This document shows positions 1-7,376 of a stretch of 57,221 nucleotides of DNA, piece after piece. Source of the stretch: Candidatus Methanomethylophilaceae archaeon (GTDB taxonomy: Archaea; Thermoplasmatota; Thermoplasmata; Methanomassiliicoccales; Methanomethylophilaceae); the NCBI GenBank assembly GCA_944321505.1, contig CALULN010000020.1:1-57221 (forward strand). Reading direction: 5' to 3'. A model generated the notes under the pieces. The model made no database searches. It was not told where the DNA came from and was given only the letters and a program-made list of their open reading frames with translations. Both the position numbers and the translations under genes were made by a program. Positions within the stretch are counted from its first letter, which is position 1, and every line of letters starts with the position of its first letter.

Positions 1-16
1 AACCCGCTGTTCCTGC

Positions 17-1036
17 TCATCTGACGATGCTCAGGTCCGCGCCGCAGGATGCGCATCTGCCGTCGGGGGTCAGGCCGGAGGCGTCCACCCTGTAGCCTAT
101 CCTGTCGATGGCCACGGCGCCGCATTCCGGGCAGAATGTCCTGCCTCCATCCTCGGTGATGATGTTGCCCAGGTAGACATATCTGAGGCCCATGCCCATG
201 GCCGTCCTCCTGGCCCACAGCATGGTTTCCTCCGGGGTCCAGGGCACGTCGGACATCTCGTTGTCCGGGTGGAACCGGGTGAAGTGCACCGGGACGTCCG
301 CGGACAGGTTGTCCAGGACCCAGCGGCAGAACCCAGAGATCTCATCACCGCCGTCGTTGTATCCCGGGATGATGAGGTATGTAAGCTCCAGATGGACGCC
401 CTCCTCGCGGATGACCTTCAGCGAATGCAGCACGTCGGCGAGCTCCCCTCCGCAGATGCTGCGGTAGAACTCCTCGTCGAACCCCTTCACATCGATGTTG
501 AACGCGTCGGCCACGCTGCAGAGCTCCCTCAGTGGCGCCTCCTCGATGAACCCGTTGGAGACGATGACGCACCCCAGTTCCGGGTCCGCGCCCATGACGT
601 CCATGATGTACTCGAACCATATCGCCGGCTCGTTGTACGTGAAGGCTATGCAGTCCGTCCCCTCGGCGCGGCACATGGCGGCTATCTCGCGGGCGGACTT
701 GAAGGTGGTGCGCTTCTTGCCGGAGGCCGACTGGGATATGGCGTAGTTCTGGCAGTGGCGGCAGGTCATGTTGCACCCGATGCCGCCCAGGGAGAACACC
801 CTGCTCCCGGGCCTGAAATGGTACAGGGGCTTCTTCTCCATGGGGTCCACGGCGATGCTGGAGACGCGGCCGTAGGTGTAGGCCTCGAGGACCTCCTCGC
901 CTCCCCGGCGGCTACCACATCTGCCGTATCCTCCCACCGGCACCAGGCAGCCGTGGGGGCACAGCCCGCATCTGTAGCCGTCCTTCGTGCGCCTGTAGAA
1001 TCTGGCCTCCACTGTCACCGGGCTAATAGCTCCCAT
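17..1036 (-). CDS. amrS: AmmeMemoRadiSam-type radical SAM enzyme
   Basis: A 339-residue protein of the AmrS / pyruvate-formate-lyase-activase-like radical SAM group. The SAM-cluster motif CNMTCRHCQNY (CxxxCxxC) follows a Gly-rich GGIGC stretch. Before it lies a Cys-rich N-terminal block (RCGLCPHGCLV, then GRCGSR) typical of AmrS, and the C-terminus has two CxxC pairs (CPECG, CASCG) that look like a small zinc or rubredoxin-like knuckle. The ATG at 1036 is preferred over longer starts because the upstream in-frame sequence lies inside thiL and has no family character; it overlaps the end of thiL by 14 nt, suggesting cotranscription. The substrate of the family is not known to me. The usual AMMECR1 and Memo partners are not in the window. 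Confidence 0.87.
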   Translation of the reverse strand: MGAISPVTVEARFYRRTKDGYRCGLCPHGCLVPVGGYGRCGSRRGGEEVLEAYTYGRVSSIAVDPMEKKPLYHFRPGSRVFSLGGIGCNMTCRHCQNYAISQSASGKKRTTFKSAREIAAMCRAEGTDCIAFTYNEPAIWFEYIMDVMGADPELGCVIVSNGFIEEAPLRELCSVADAFNIDVKGFDEEFYRSICGGELADVLHSLKVIREEGVHLELTYLIIPGYNDGGDEISGFCRWVLDNLSADVPVHFTRFHPDNEMSDVPWTPEETMLWARRTAMGMGLRYVYLGNIITEDGGRTFCPECGAVAIDRIGYRVDASGLTPDGRCASCGADLSIVR

Positions 1037-1958
1037 TGCAGATCCTCTCGCATTTGCCGTCCCTGCGCAGCATCGCGCCCTCCTCCTCGGTGGCGATCCC
1101 GATGACGCTGAACTCCACGCCGCTGGCACGCAATCCCTCTATATCGGCTTTTGCGAATGAGAACAGGAGCTCGTACTCCCCGCCCCAGTCCATCACGGCC
1201 TTCCTGACGTCGGTTCCGGTGCTCACGCAGACATCCTCCACGCCGTCGGCCACGGGCAGGAGGTCCCATTCGACCACCGCCCCGCACCCGGATTCGGTGC
1301 ACAGGGTGTTGAGGCAGGTGGACAGGCCGTCGGACAGGTCCATGCATGATGTGACCATTCCGGTGGAGGACAGCGCGATGCCCTCTTCCACCCTGGGTAT
1401 GGGCACGTAGAGCGAGAACACGCAGTCCGGGGCATCGATGCCGTTCCCGAGTGCCAGGAACCCTGCGGCGGGTCCGCCCAGGGTGCCGGTGACCGCTATC
1501 AGGTCCCCCGGGCGCATGCCGTCGCGGGTCATGGGCCTGCGGCCCTCCATGTCCCCGATGGCGGTCCCGGCGATCACCCCGGGACCCGGCTTCGTGTCCC
1601 CTCCGACGATGTGCGCTCCGGCGAACTCGGCGCACTGGTCCATGCCGCTGGCTATCAGCGCGATGTCCTCCGAGTCCATGTCCTCGGGCAGGGCCATGGC
1701 GGCCAGCACCGCGATCGGCCTGGCGCCCATGGAGGCGATGTCGCTTATGTTCACCGCCGCCGCGGTCCATCCGAACCTCTCCCAGCCCATGCCCTCCGGC
1801 ATGTGCCTCTCGAAGGTGACGCAGTCCGTGGATGCGACGATCCCCCCGGGGAGGACCGCGGCGTCGTCGCTCATGCCCCTGGCGTCGCCGCCCGGCCTCA
1901 CGGCGCCGCGGATGATGCCGATCATGCCTCTCTCGCCCACATCCCTGAAGGAAGCCAT
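1023..1958 (-). CDS. thiL: Thiamine-monophosphate kinase
   Basis: ThiL phosphorylates thiamine monophosphate to the coenzyme thiamine diphosphate with ATP. The protein (311 residues from this start) carries the AIR synthase/PurM-like fold signatures: DDAAVLPGG near the N-terminus, the metal-binding VNISDIASMGA loop and the HIVGGDTKPGP segment. The ATG at 1958 gives the family-typical opening MASFRDVGERG and has a GGAG six bases upstream; an ATG four codons earlier at 1970 is the alternative. A TATA-like element (GTTTTAAC on this strand) sits about 25-32 nt upstream. The stop is TAG, of interest in a lineage that often decodes pyrrolysine. It overlaps amrS by 14 nt and is divergent from larA. 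Confidence 0.88.
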   Translation of the reverse strand: MASFRDVGERGMIGIIRGAVRPGGDARGMSDDAAVLPGGIVASTDCVTFERHMPEGMGWERFGWTAAAVNISDIASMGARPIAVLAAMALPEDMDSEDIALIASGMDQCAEFAGAHIVGGDTKPGPGVIAGTAIGDMEGRRPMTRDGMRPGDLIAVTGTLGGPAAGFLALGNGIDAPDCVFSLYVPIPRVEEGIALSSTGMVTSCMDLSDGLSTCLNTLCTESGCGAVVEWDLLPVADGVEDVCVSTGTDVRKAVMDWGGEYELLFSFAKADIEGLRASGVEFSVIGIATEEEGAMLRRDGKCERICNGSY

Positions 1959-2014
1959 CGTCCGCTCCATGTCCTGGGGGCGGTTAAAACGTTCGCACGC
2001 ACGCGCGGACAACC

Positions 2015-2024
2015 CCTATATACG
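2015..2024 (+). promoter_or_regulatory. TATA box for the larA operon
   Basis: CCTATATACG lies 27 nt before the larA ATG in the divergent thiL/larA gap. The spacing predicts a leaderless or nearly leaderless transcript. Confidence 0.55.
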
Positions 2025-2050
2025 CGGGTCGGGATTATGCACCGGTTAAC

Positions 2051-3292
2051 ATGAATGTGGACATCAGGTACGGCAGGGACGGAGTCCAGAAGGTGGACAT
2101 TCCGGACAGGAACCTCGTGGGCGTGTTCGCCCCTGCGGACGTCCCGGTTGGGGACGCGGACGAGGTCATCGGGAGATCCATAGACAACCCAATCGGCTGC
2201 GGGTCCCTGGCCGAGTTCCTGGAGGGCGGAGAGGACATCGTCTTCATCGTCAACGACGGCACCAGGCCCACGCCCACGGCGAAGGTCCTGGACATGCTGT
2301 CCTCCAGGATGGACCTGAGGAAGGCCAGGTACCTGGTGGCCACCGGCAACCACCGCGACATGACGGCGGAGGAGTACGCCTTCGTCTTCGGCTCCCACTA
2401 CGAGGAGCTGAAGGACAGGATAATCTGCCACGACGCCAAGCGCTCCGACTGCGTGTACCTGGGAGATTCGAAGAACGGCACCCCTATGGAGGTCAACAGG
2501 ATCGCCGTCGAGGCGGACCGCCTGGTCATCATCACCAGCGTGGAGCCCCACTACTTCGCCGGATACACCGGCGGCAGGAAGTCCTTCCTCCCCGGAGTGG
2601 CATCATTCCGCACCATCGAGGCGAACCACAGGCTGGCCATGAGGATGGAGGCCCAGTCCCTGGTGCTGGAGGGCAACCCCGTCCACGAGGACATGATGGA
2701 CGCCCTGGAGCAGGTCAAGGGGAAGAGGATCTTCTCGATCCAGATGGTGCTGGACCGCCATCAGAACATCTACAAGGTGGCCAGCGGCGACCTGAACAAG
2801 GCCTTCGCCCAGGCGGTCGAATGGGCGGACGGCGTGTTCTGCGTCCCCGTGCCGGAGAAGGCGGACATGGTCATCTCCGTGGCGCCCTACCCGATGGACG
2901 TGGACCTCTACCAGTCGCAGAAGGCTCTGGACAACGGCAAGTGGGCGCTGAAGGAGGGCGGCAGGATACTAATGGTCTCCAAGTGCAGGGAAGGCATCGG
3001 CCACGACACCTTCCTGCAGCAGCTCTCCAGCTCCAAGGACCCGAAGGAGGTCCTGGAGAACCTGAAGAAGGAGTACAAGCTCGGATACCACAAGGCGGCC
3101 AAGATGGCGGAGATCGCCGTCTGGGCGGACATCTGGGCGGTCACCGACCTGGACCCGGAGATCATCTCCGCGGCCAACATCACCCCGTTCCCGTCCGTGG
3201 GCGATGCGGTCAAGAGGATGCTGGACGAGAACCCCGATGCGAGGATCATAGTCCTATCCGACGGGAGCGTTACGATACCGAAGGTGGAGTGA
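2051..3292 (+). CDS. larA: LarA-family nickel-pincer racemase/epimerase
   Basis: This 413-residue protein belongs to the LarA (DUF2088) family, whose founding member is lactate racemase with a Ni-pincer nucleotide cofactor. Supporting segments are VNDGTRPTP near residue 75, TGNHRDMT near 97, VEPHYFAGYTGGRKSF (the conserved His and Lys region) near 165-180, and NPVHEDM. Many LarA paralogues act on other 2-hydroxyacids, so lactate is only the default guess. It opens an operon: the next gene, an Fe-S protein of the GlcF/HdrD type, starts one base after its stop, and folP follows with a GTGA overlap. Ni-pincer biosynthesis genes larB, larC and larE are not in this window, so cofactor supply cannot be judged. 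Confidence 0.85.
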   Translation: MNVDIRYGRDGVQKVDIPDRNLVGVFAPADVPVGDADEVIGRSIDNPIGCGSLAEFLEGGEDIVFIVNDGTRPTPTAKVLDMLSSRMDLRKARYLVATGNHRDMTAEEYAFVFGSHYEELKDRIICHDAKRSDCVYLGDSKNGTPMEVNRIAVEADRLVIITSVEPHYFAGYTGGRKSFLPGVASFRTIEANHRLAMRMEAQSLVLEGNPVHEDMMDALEQVKGKRIFSIQMVLDRHQNIYKVASGDLNKAFAQAVEWADGVFCVPVPEKADMVISVAPYPMDVDLYQSQKALDNGKWALKEGGRILMVSKCREGIGHDTFLQQLSSSKDPKEVLENLKKEYKLGYHKAAKMAEIAVWADIWAVTDLDPEIISAANITPFPSVGDAVKRMLDENPDARIIVLSDGSVTIPKVE

Positions 3293-3293
3293 G

Positions 3294-4391
3294 ATGAGCG
3301 GATTCGAGACTGTCAATCTGGAGGCCGTCAGGAATGCGGTCAACGTGTGCACTATGTGCGGGTTCTGCAAGAGCGTGTGCCCTTCGTTCAAGGCGATCGG
3401 CTGGGACTCCGCCCTCTCCAGAGGGCGCATCATCCTGTCCTACGGCCTGCTGACCGGGGACCTGCGCCCGGACGACTCGGTGGTGGAGAACATGTACACC
3501 TGCACCACCTGCGCGGACTGCGAGAGGCGCTGCCCCTCCAAGGTCAAGATCGTGGACATCATCGAGCTCTGCCGCGCGGACCTGGTCAAGTCCGGGCACA
3601 TCCTGCCCAAGCACCGCCAGGTCTGCGAGAACGTGCTGAAGCACAACAACCCCTTCGGGGAGGAGAAGTCCGTGGTGGAGACCCTGGGCATCCAGCCGAA
3701 GAAGGCCAAGATCGGCTACTTCGCAGGATGCACCGCCACCTACCGCTCCAAGAAGACCTCCCAGGCATCCCTGTCCATACTGAAGAAGCTGGGCGTGGAC
3801 TTCACCACCGTGGACGAGGTCTGCTGCGGATCCGTCATGCAGAGGATAGGCTGGGACGAGAAGGACATCGTCGCCCTGATGAAGAGGAACGTGGACGCCA
3901 TAGCCTCCCTCGGCGTGGAGACCCTGGTGCTGTCCTGCGCCGGGTGCTACAGGATGTTCAAGAAGGAGTACCCCAAGCACGTGGACGTGCCCTTCAGGGT
4001 GCTCCACATGACCGAGTTCCTGGCGGAGCAGGACCTGAAGCTCAAGCCCATGGAGGGCGTCGCCACCTACCACGACCCCTGCCATCTCGGAAGGCACGCC
4101 GGCGTGTACGAGGAGCCCAGGAAGATCATCGCCGCCATCCCCGGCCTGGAGTTCAGGGAGATGGAGTTCAACCGCTCCGTGGCCCACTGCTGCGGCGGAG
4201 GCGGAGGCGTCAGGTCCGCATACCCCGATGAGTCCGCGGCCATCGCCCGCACCAGGATCGAGGAAGCGGACTTCGCGGACTACATCATCACCACCTGCCC
4301 CTTCTGCGTCAGCAACCTCACCCTGGGGCTGGACGGCAGGACCGACAAGAAAGTGGTCGACCTGATGGAGCTGGTGGACGGACTGCTGTGA
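3294..4391 (+). CDS. CCG-domain Fe-S oxidoreductase (GlcF/HdrD-like)
   Basis: A soluble 365-residue Fe-S protein. The N-terminus has two 4Fe-4S motifs, CTMCGFCKSVCP and CTTCADCERRCP. Two CCG-type domains follow: CCGSVMQR with CAGCYRMF, then DPCHLGRH with HCCGGGGGVR and CPFCVSNL. This layout matches the iron-sulfur subunit of glycolate or lactate oxidase and the HdrD half of membrane heterodisulfide reductase. No FAD-binding GlcD-like partner is adjacent. Sitting directly after larA, it could take part in 2-hydroxyacid oxidation, but that is inference from position. The ATG at 3294 immediately follows the larA stop. Confidence 0.82.
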   Translation: MSGFETVNLEAVRNAVNVCTMCGFCKSVCPSFKAIGWDSALSRGRIILSYGLLTGDLRPDDSVVENMYTCTTCADCERRCPSKVKIVDIIELCRADLVKSGHILPKHRQVCENVLKHNNPFGEEKSVVETLGIQPKKAKIGYFAGCTATYRSKKTSQASLSILKKLGVDFTTVDEVCCGSVMQRIGWDEKDIVALMKRNVDAIASLGVETLVLSCAGCYRMFKKEYPKHVDVPFRVLHMTEFLAEQDLKLKPMEGVATYHDPCHLGRHAGVYEEPRKIIAAIPGLEFREMEFNRSVAHCCGGGGGVRSAYPDESAAIARTRIEEADFADYIITTCPFCVSNLTLGLDGRTDKKVVDLMELVDGLL

Positions 4392-5155
4392 TCCGGATAA
4401 TGGGGGTGCTGAACGTCACCCCTGACTCCTTCTCGGACGGCGGCAGCTACCCCACGGCGGAGGCCGCCGTCCGCCACGCCCTGGACATGGTGGAGGCGGG
4501 AGCCTCGGTCATCGACGTGGGCGCGGAGTCCACCCGTCCCGGATTCGCGCCTGTCCCTGCGGAGGAGGAGATCCGCAGGCTGCTGCCGGTGGTGTCGATT
4601 CTGAAGCAGGTCACCGACGCCGCGGTCTCCGTGGATACCGTCAAGACGGAGACAGCCACCGCCGCGCTGTCCGCCGGGGCGGACATCATAAACGACATGA
4701 ACGGCCTGCGCTCGCCGGGCATGGCGGAGCTGATCGCCGAGGCCGGCGCAGGTGCGGTGATAGCCCATTCGGGAGGCCCGTATCCGGATCTCCATGCGGA
4801 GATGCGCGGCCCCGACACCCTCGGGGGGATCCGCCGCTTCCTGGAGGAGAGGGTGGCATATGCGTGCGATGCCGGGGTGCCCATGGGCAGCATCATCGTC
4901 GATCCCGGCGTTGGTTTCGGGAAGACCATGGAGGACAACATCCGCATCATCGACTCGTCGGCGTCATTCTCCTGCGGGTGCCCGGTGCTGATCGGCGTCT
5001 CCCGCAAGAGGGTGCTGGCACACATGTACCCTGGTGTCGATGCCGAGAAGGCGACGGTGATGGCCAGCCTCAGGGCCGCGGAGGCCGGGGCATCGATGGT
5101 GAGGGTGCACGGCCTGTCCGTGATAGAGGAGCTTCACGGGAGCATTATCCCGTAG
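4388..5155 (+). CDS. folP: Dihydropteroate synthase-like protein
   Basis: A 255-residue TIM-barrel pterin-binding protein with textbook DHPS motifs: MGVLNVTPDSFSDGG at the N-terminus, IDVGAESTRPG around residue 40, DIINDMNG around 97, and the C-terminal SRKR and RVHG segments. DHPS joins a pterin diphosphate to p-aminobenzoate; in methanogens the equivalent step builds the pterin moiety of methanopterin-type cofactors and the true substrate may differ. The start is a GTG overlapping the preceding TGA (GTGA), indicating translational coupling. The stop is TAG. Its last 22 bases overlap the convergent zinc-finger membrane protein. Confidence 0.88.
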   Translation: MIRIMGVLNVTPDSFSDGGSYPTAEAAVRHALDMVEAGASVIDVGAESTRPGFAPVPAEEEIRRLLPVVSILKQVTDAAVSVDTVKTETATAALSAGADIINDMNGLRSPGMAELIAEAGAGAVIAHSGGPYPDLHAEMRGPDTLGGIRRFLEERVAYACDAGVPMGSIIVDPGVGFGKTMEDNIRIIDSSASFSCGCPVLIGVSRKRVLAHMYPGVDAEKATVMASLRAAEAGASMVRVHGLSVIEELHGSIIP

Positions 5156-5334
5156 ACCAGGACGAGGATGGCGACGGCGACCACGCCGTAGAAGAGGATG
5201 TCCTTCCATCTGTCCTTCTTGGAATCCTCTGCGGCCTTCGCCCTGCATGCGTCGCTGCAGTACTCCTCCCCGAAGGGCACGGGGTCGCCGCAGGACAGGC
5301 AGTGGGAGTGGTCGGGGAGCCTCACGGAAGCCAT
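5134..5334 (-). CDS. Small zinc-finger membrane protein (DUF2116-like)
   Basis: A 66-residue protein with one zinc-binding knuckle in its first half (CLSCGD, then CSDACRAK, i.e. CxxC...CxxxC), a charged linker rich in Lys and Asp, and one C-terminal transmembrane helix (about residues 45-63) ending in MLP. It resembles the archaeal DUF2116 zinc-ribbon family; function unknown. It is divergent from the E1-like gene across only 51 bp, and one TATA-like element (5356-5363) is suitably placed for both genes, so the pair may be co-expressed. The C-tail anchor would face the zinc knuckle to the cytoplasm. It could be an accessory factor of the ubiquitin-like system; this is inference. Confidence 0.72.
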   Translation of the reverse strand: MASVRLPDHSHCLSCGDPVPFGEEYCSDACRAKAAEDSKKDRWKDILFYGVVAVAILVLVYGIMLP

Positions 5335-5355
5335 GGACCGTGCATGCGCATCGGG

Positions 5356-5363
5356 TTATTTAT
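5356..5363. promoter_or_regulatory. Shared bidirectional TATA element
   Basis: TTATTTAT (ATAAATAA on the other strand) lies 23-30 nt from the ATG codons of both the zinc-finger membrane protein (5334, minus) and the E1-like gene (5386, plus). A single element could serve both directions and would give leaderless mRNAs. Confidence 0.45.
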
Positions 5364-5385
5364 GGGCTGACGTCCTGGGAACGTC

Positions 5386-6147
5386 ATGGACCTCGCAGTG
5401 GGCAGCGCGGACGGGGACAGGTACGACCGCCAGAAGCGCATCTGGTGGATGGACATGGATGCGGTTTCATCGGCCAGGGTGCTGGTGGCGGGAGCCGGGG
5501 CTCTGGGCAACGAGGCGCTGAAGGACCTGGTCCTGGCGGGCTTCCGCAGGATCGACGTGGCCGACATGGATGCGGTGGAGGTATCCAATCTCAGCCGCTG
5601 CGCACTGTTCACCGATGCGGACGTCGGGCGGTCCAAATGCCTCGTCGCCGCATCCAGGGCCTCCGCCATGGCACCGGGGGCCGACGTCAGGCCGCTGGAG
5701 TCGTCTGTGCAGGATATAGACGTCTGGGACTACGATATCGCGCTGGGCTGCCTGGACAACATCGCGGCCCGCCTGCATGTGAACGCGTACTGCATGCACC
5801 ACCGCATCCCCTACGTGGACGGCGGCACCGACGGCATGCGGGGCAAGGTCCAGACCGTACTGCCGGGCGGACCATGCATCCAATGCACCGTGAATCGCAC
5901 CCACGTCCGGGAGATGGAGCGCAGGTTCAGCTGCACCGGCGGAGGGAGCATGTACGTCCCGCGCATGGCGTCGGACATCACCACCACCGCGGTCATCGCC
6001 GCCATGCAGGTCCGCGAGGCCCTGAAGATAGCCTCCGGCAGGAGGGACCTGTGCATCTCGAACATTACTTATTACGACGGGTCCCTATGCGAGATGTTCA
6101 ATGCCGCCGCGGACATAGATCCCGGCTGTCCGAACCACACGGGGTGA
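5386..6147 (+). CDS. E1-like ubiquitin-activating enzyme (ThiF/UBA fold)
   Basis: This 253-residue protein adenylates the C-terminus of a ubiquitin-like protein and is predicted to form a thioester with it. The nucleotide loop GAGALGNE is at residues 36-43, and the acidic/SNL segment (VADMDAVEVSNLSR) at about 58-71. CLDNIAARLHVN (122-133) and DGGTDGMRGK (145-154) match the E1 core. A CIQCT motif (164-168) followed by FSCTGG gives Cys183, at the position of the catalytic cysteine in UBA3-type E1s; DPGCPNH near the C-terminus can supply the remaining zinc ligands with C164/C167. MoeB and ThiF lack this exact CxxCT-x(14-16)-CT arrangement. It is single-domain with no fused E2 or rhodanese. It heads the operon with UBL, E2 and JAMM genes. 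Confidence 0.9.
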   Translation: MDLAVGSADGDRYDRQKRIWWMDMDAVSSARVLVAGAGALGNEALKDLVLAGFRRIDVADMDAVEVSNLSRCALFTDADVGRSKCLVAASRASAMAPGADVRPLESSVQDIDVWDYDIALGCLDNIAARLHVNAYCMHHRIPYVDGGTDGMRGKVQTVLPGGPCIQCTVNRTHVREMERRFSCTGGGSMYVPRMASDITTTAVIAAMQVREALKIASGRRDLCISNITYYDGSLCEMFNAAADIDPGCPNHTG

Positions 6148-6151
6148 CGAG

Positions 6152-6418
6152 ATGCCGATAAAGATCACGGTCAGGAACGTGTCCAACGGAGCCACCATCC
6201 GCATGGAGGTGGAGCCCGCGGACAAGGTGTGCGACATAATCGACAGCGCAGCGGACTTCTGGAACAAGGACGCCGGCGCATATGTGCTCAAGAAGGGCAA
6301 GAAGCTCCTCCGGGGCTCCGACACCGTGGCGGAGATCAACCTGGTGACCGACGACGTCCTCGAGATGATCCCCGATCCGGAAGGCGGATGCCGATGGGGC
6401 TCCCCCGGCCTGTGCTGA
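6152..6418 (+). CDS. Ubiquitin-like modifier precursor
   Basis: An 88-residue beta-grasp protein. The opening IKITVRN...TIRMEVEPADKV parallels the first two strands and first helix of ubiquitin. The segment LKKGKKLLRGSDTVAEINL matches ubiquitin's AGKQLEDGRTLSDYNI region, and DDVLEMIPDPEGG matches its last strand and C-terminal tail. Residues 78-79 are Gly-Gly, followed by a nine-residue tail CRWGSPGLC, so the gene appears to encode a precursor that must be trimmed to expose the di-glycine. The JAMM protease two genes downstream is the obvious candidate. The start is four bases after the E1 stop, and its TGA shares its A with a possible ATG of the E2 gene. Confidence 0.88.
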   Translation: MPIKITVRNVSNGATIRMEVEPADKVCDIIDSAADFWNKDAGAYVLKKGKKLLRGSDTVAEINLVTDDVLEMIPDPEGGCRWGSPGLC

Positions 6419-6876
6419 TGCGCAGGATCACCAAGGAGCTGCGGGAGTGCGGGGACTACCTGGGCTCCGATTTCGATTTCGATCCGGAGAAGGCGGAGTT
6501 CCCCATCCGCATAGACATGCATATGAGCAACGTTATCGGGTACGACGCTCCCGGCAGCATAATCACTGAGCATGATTTCGTGATAATACTCACCGAGGAG
6601 TACGGGTTCAGGAAGCCCGAGGTCAGGTGGAGGTCGCCGATCTTCCACCCAAACATCCTGGGCCCGGACGAGGGCGGGTACGTGTGCATAAAGATGCTGA
6701 ACGAGTGGACCTTCGACACCAGCCTCCTCAACTTCCTGAAGGGCGTGGAGACGCTGGTCAGCGAGCCGAACCCCAACAGCCCCTTCGGCACCGAGCGGTG
6801 CCTGGAGGCGGCCAGGTACTTCTCCGGCAACGGATCGAGGTTCGACGCCCGCATAGAGTACGGTGCCGACCCATGA
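6418..6876 (+). CDS. E2-like ubiquitin-conjugating enzyme
   Basis: A 152-residue UBC-fold protein that would accept the ubiquitin-like protein from the E1 as a thioester and pass it to a target. The key E2 signatures are intact and in order: PEVRWRSPIFHPNI with HPN at residues 77-79, a flap, GYVCIKML with the putative catalytic Cys90, Trp97, then the helix leading to EPNPNSP (116-122). It lacks the RWD or inactive-UEV pattern, since both Cys and HPN Asn are present. The ATG at 6418 overlaps the UBL stop; in-frame ATGs at 6388 and 6394 would add up to ten residues. Its TGA overlaps the next ATG (ATGA), so E2 and JAMM are translationally coupled. Confidence 0.9.
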   Translation: MRRITKELRECGDYLGSDFDFDPEKAEFPIRIDMHMSNVIGYDAPGSIITEHDFVIILTEEYGFRKPEVRWRSPIFHPNILGPDEGGYVCIKMLNEWTFDTSLLNFLKGVETLVSEPNPNSPFGTERCLEAARYFSGNGSRFDARIEYGADP

Positions 6877-7376
6877 GCCCCAGGGTGCTGTCGTCCGAGA
6901 CCAGGGAGCCGGAGCGCAGGGCGCGCAGGGTGCCCGGCGCGGACGTGTTCGTGAGGGAGGGCGTGCTCCACGCGGCCACCGACCATGCGGATGCCGGCCT
7001 GTCGGAGTGCCAGGAGGTCATGGGACTGCTGGTGGGCAGGGTCTACGAGGACGGCTCAGGCATGTACGCCGAGGTCACCGGCATCGTCACCGGGGACCTG
7101 GATGCGGGTTCCGCGGAGGTCAGGTTCGACAAGGACTCCTTCGAGGCCCTGGCGGACTCCATCGACTCGATGGACGGCGGGGACTCCATAGTCGGATGGT
7201 ACCATTCCCATCTGGGCGCGGGATGCGCCCTGTCGGAGACGGATGTGAGGACCCAGCGCGCGCTGTTCAGAGAATTCGGATACGCGATGGTGGTGGACCC
7301 GGTCCGCGGAGAGCTTTCCGTCCACATGTCTGCCGACGGCGGCACCCGTCAGGCGACGATGGTCGTTCTGGATTAG
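6873..7376 (+). CDS. JAMM/MPN+ deubiquitinase-like metalloprotease (Rpn11-type)
   Basis: A 167-residue zinc metalloprotease of the JAMM family. All catalytic elements are visible: Glu48 in QEVMGLLVG, then GWYHSH with His111 and His113, and the H-x-H-x7-S-x2-D pattern completed by Ser121 and Asp124. The stretch GWYHSHLGAGCALSETD and the later VVDP closely follow the eukaryotic proteasome lid subunit Rpn11 and CSN5, more than bacterial Mec+/RadC types. In this operon it would mature the UBL precursor after Gly79 and/or remove conjugated UBL. It ends with a TAG that overlaps the convergent SIS-domain gene by four bases. Confidence 0.92.
   Translation: MSPRVLSSETREPERRARRVPGADVFVREGVLHAATDHADAGLSECQEVMGLLVGRVYEDGSGMYAEVTGIVTGDLDAGSAEVRFDKDSFEALADSIDSMDGGDSIVGWYHSHLGAGCALSETDVRTQRALFREFGYAMVVDPVRGELSVHMSADGGTRQATMVVLD

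Noticed and set aside
5386-7376. CBASS type II or a MoeB/SAMP sulfur-transfer locus
   Set aside because: No CD-NTase or effector and no E1-E2 fusion are present, and a real E2 with HPN and Cys plus a masked di-Gly modifier is not part of sulfur transfer.
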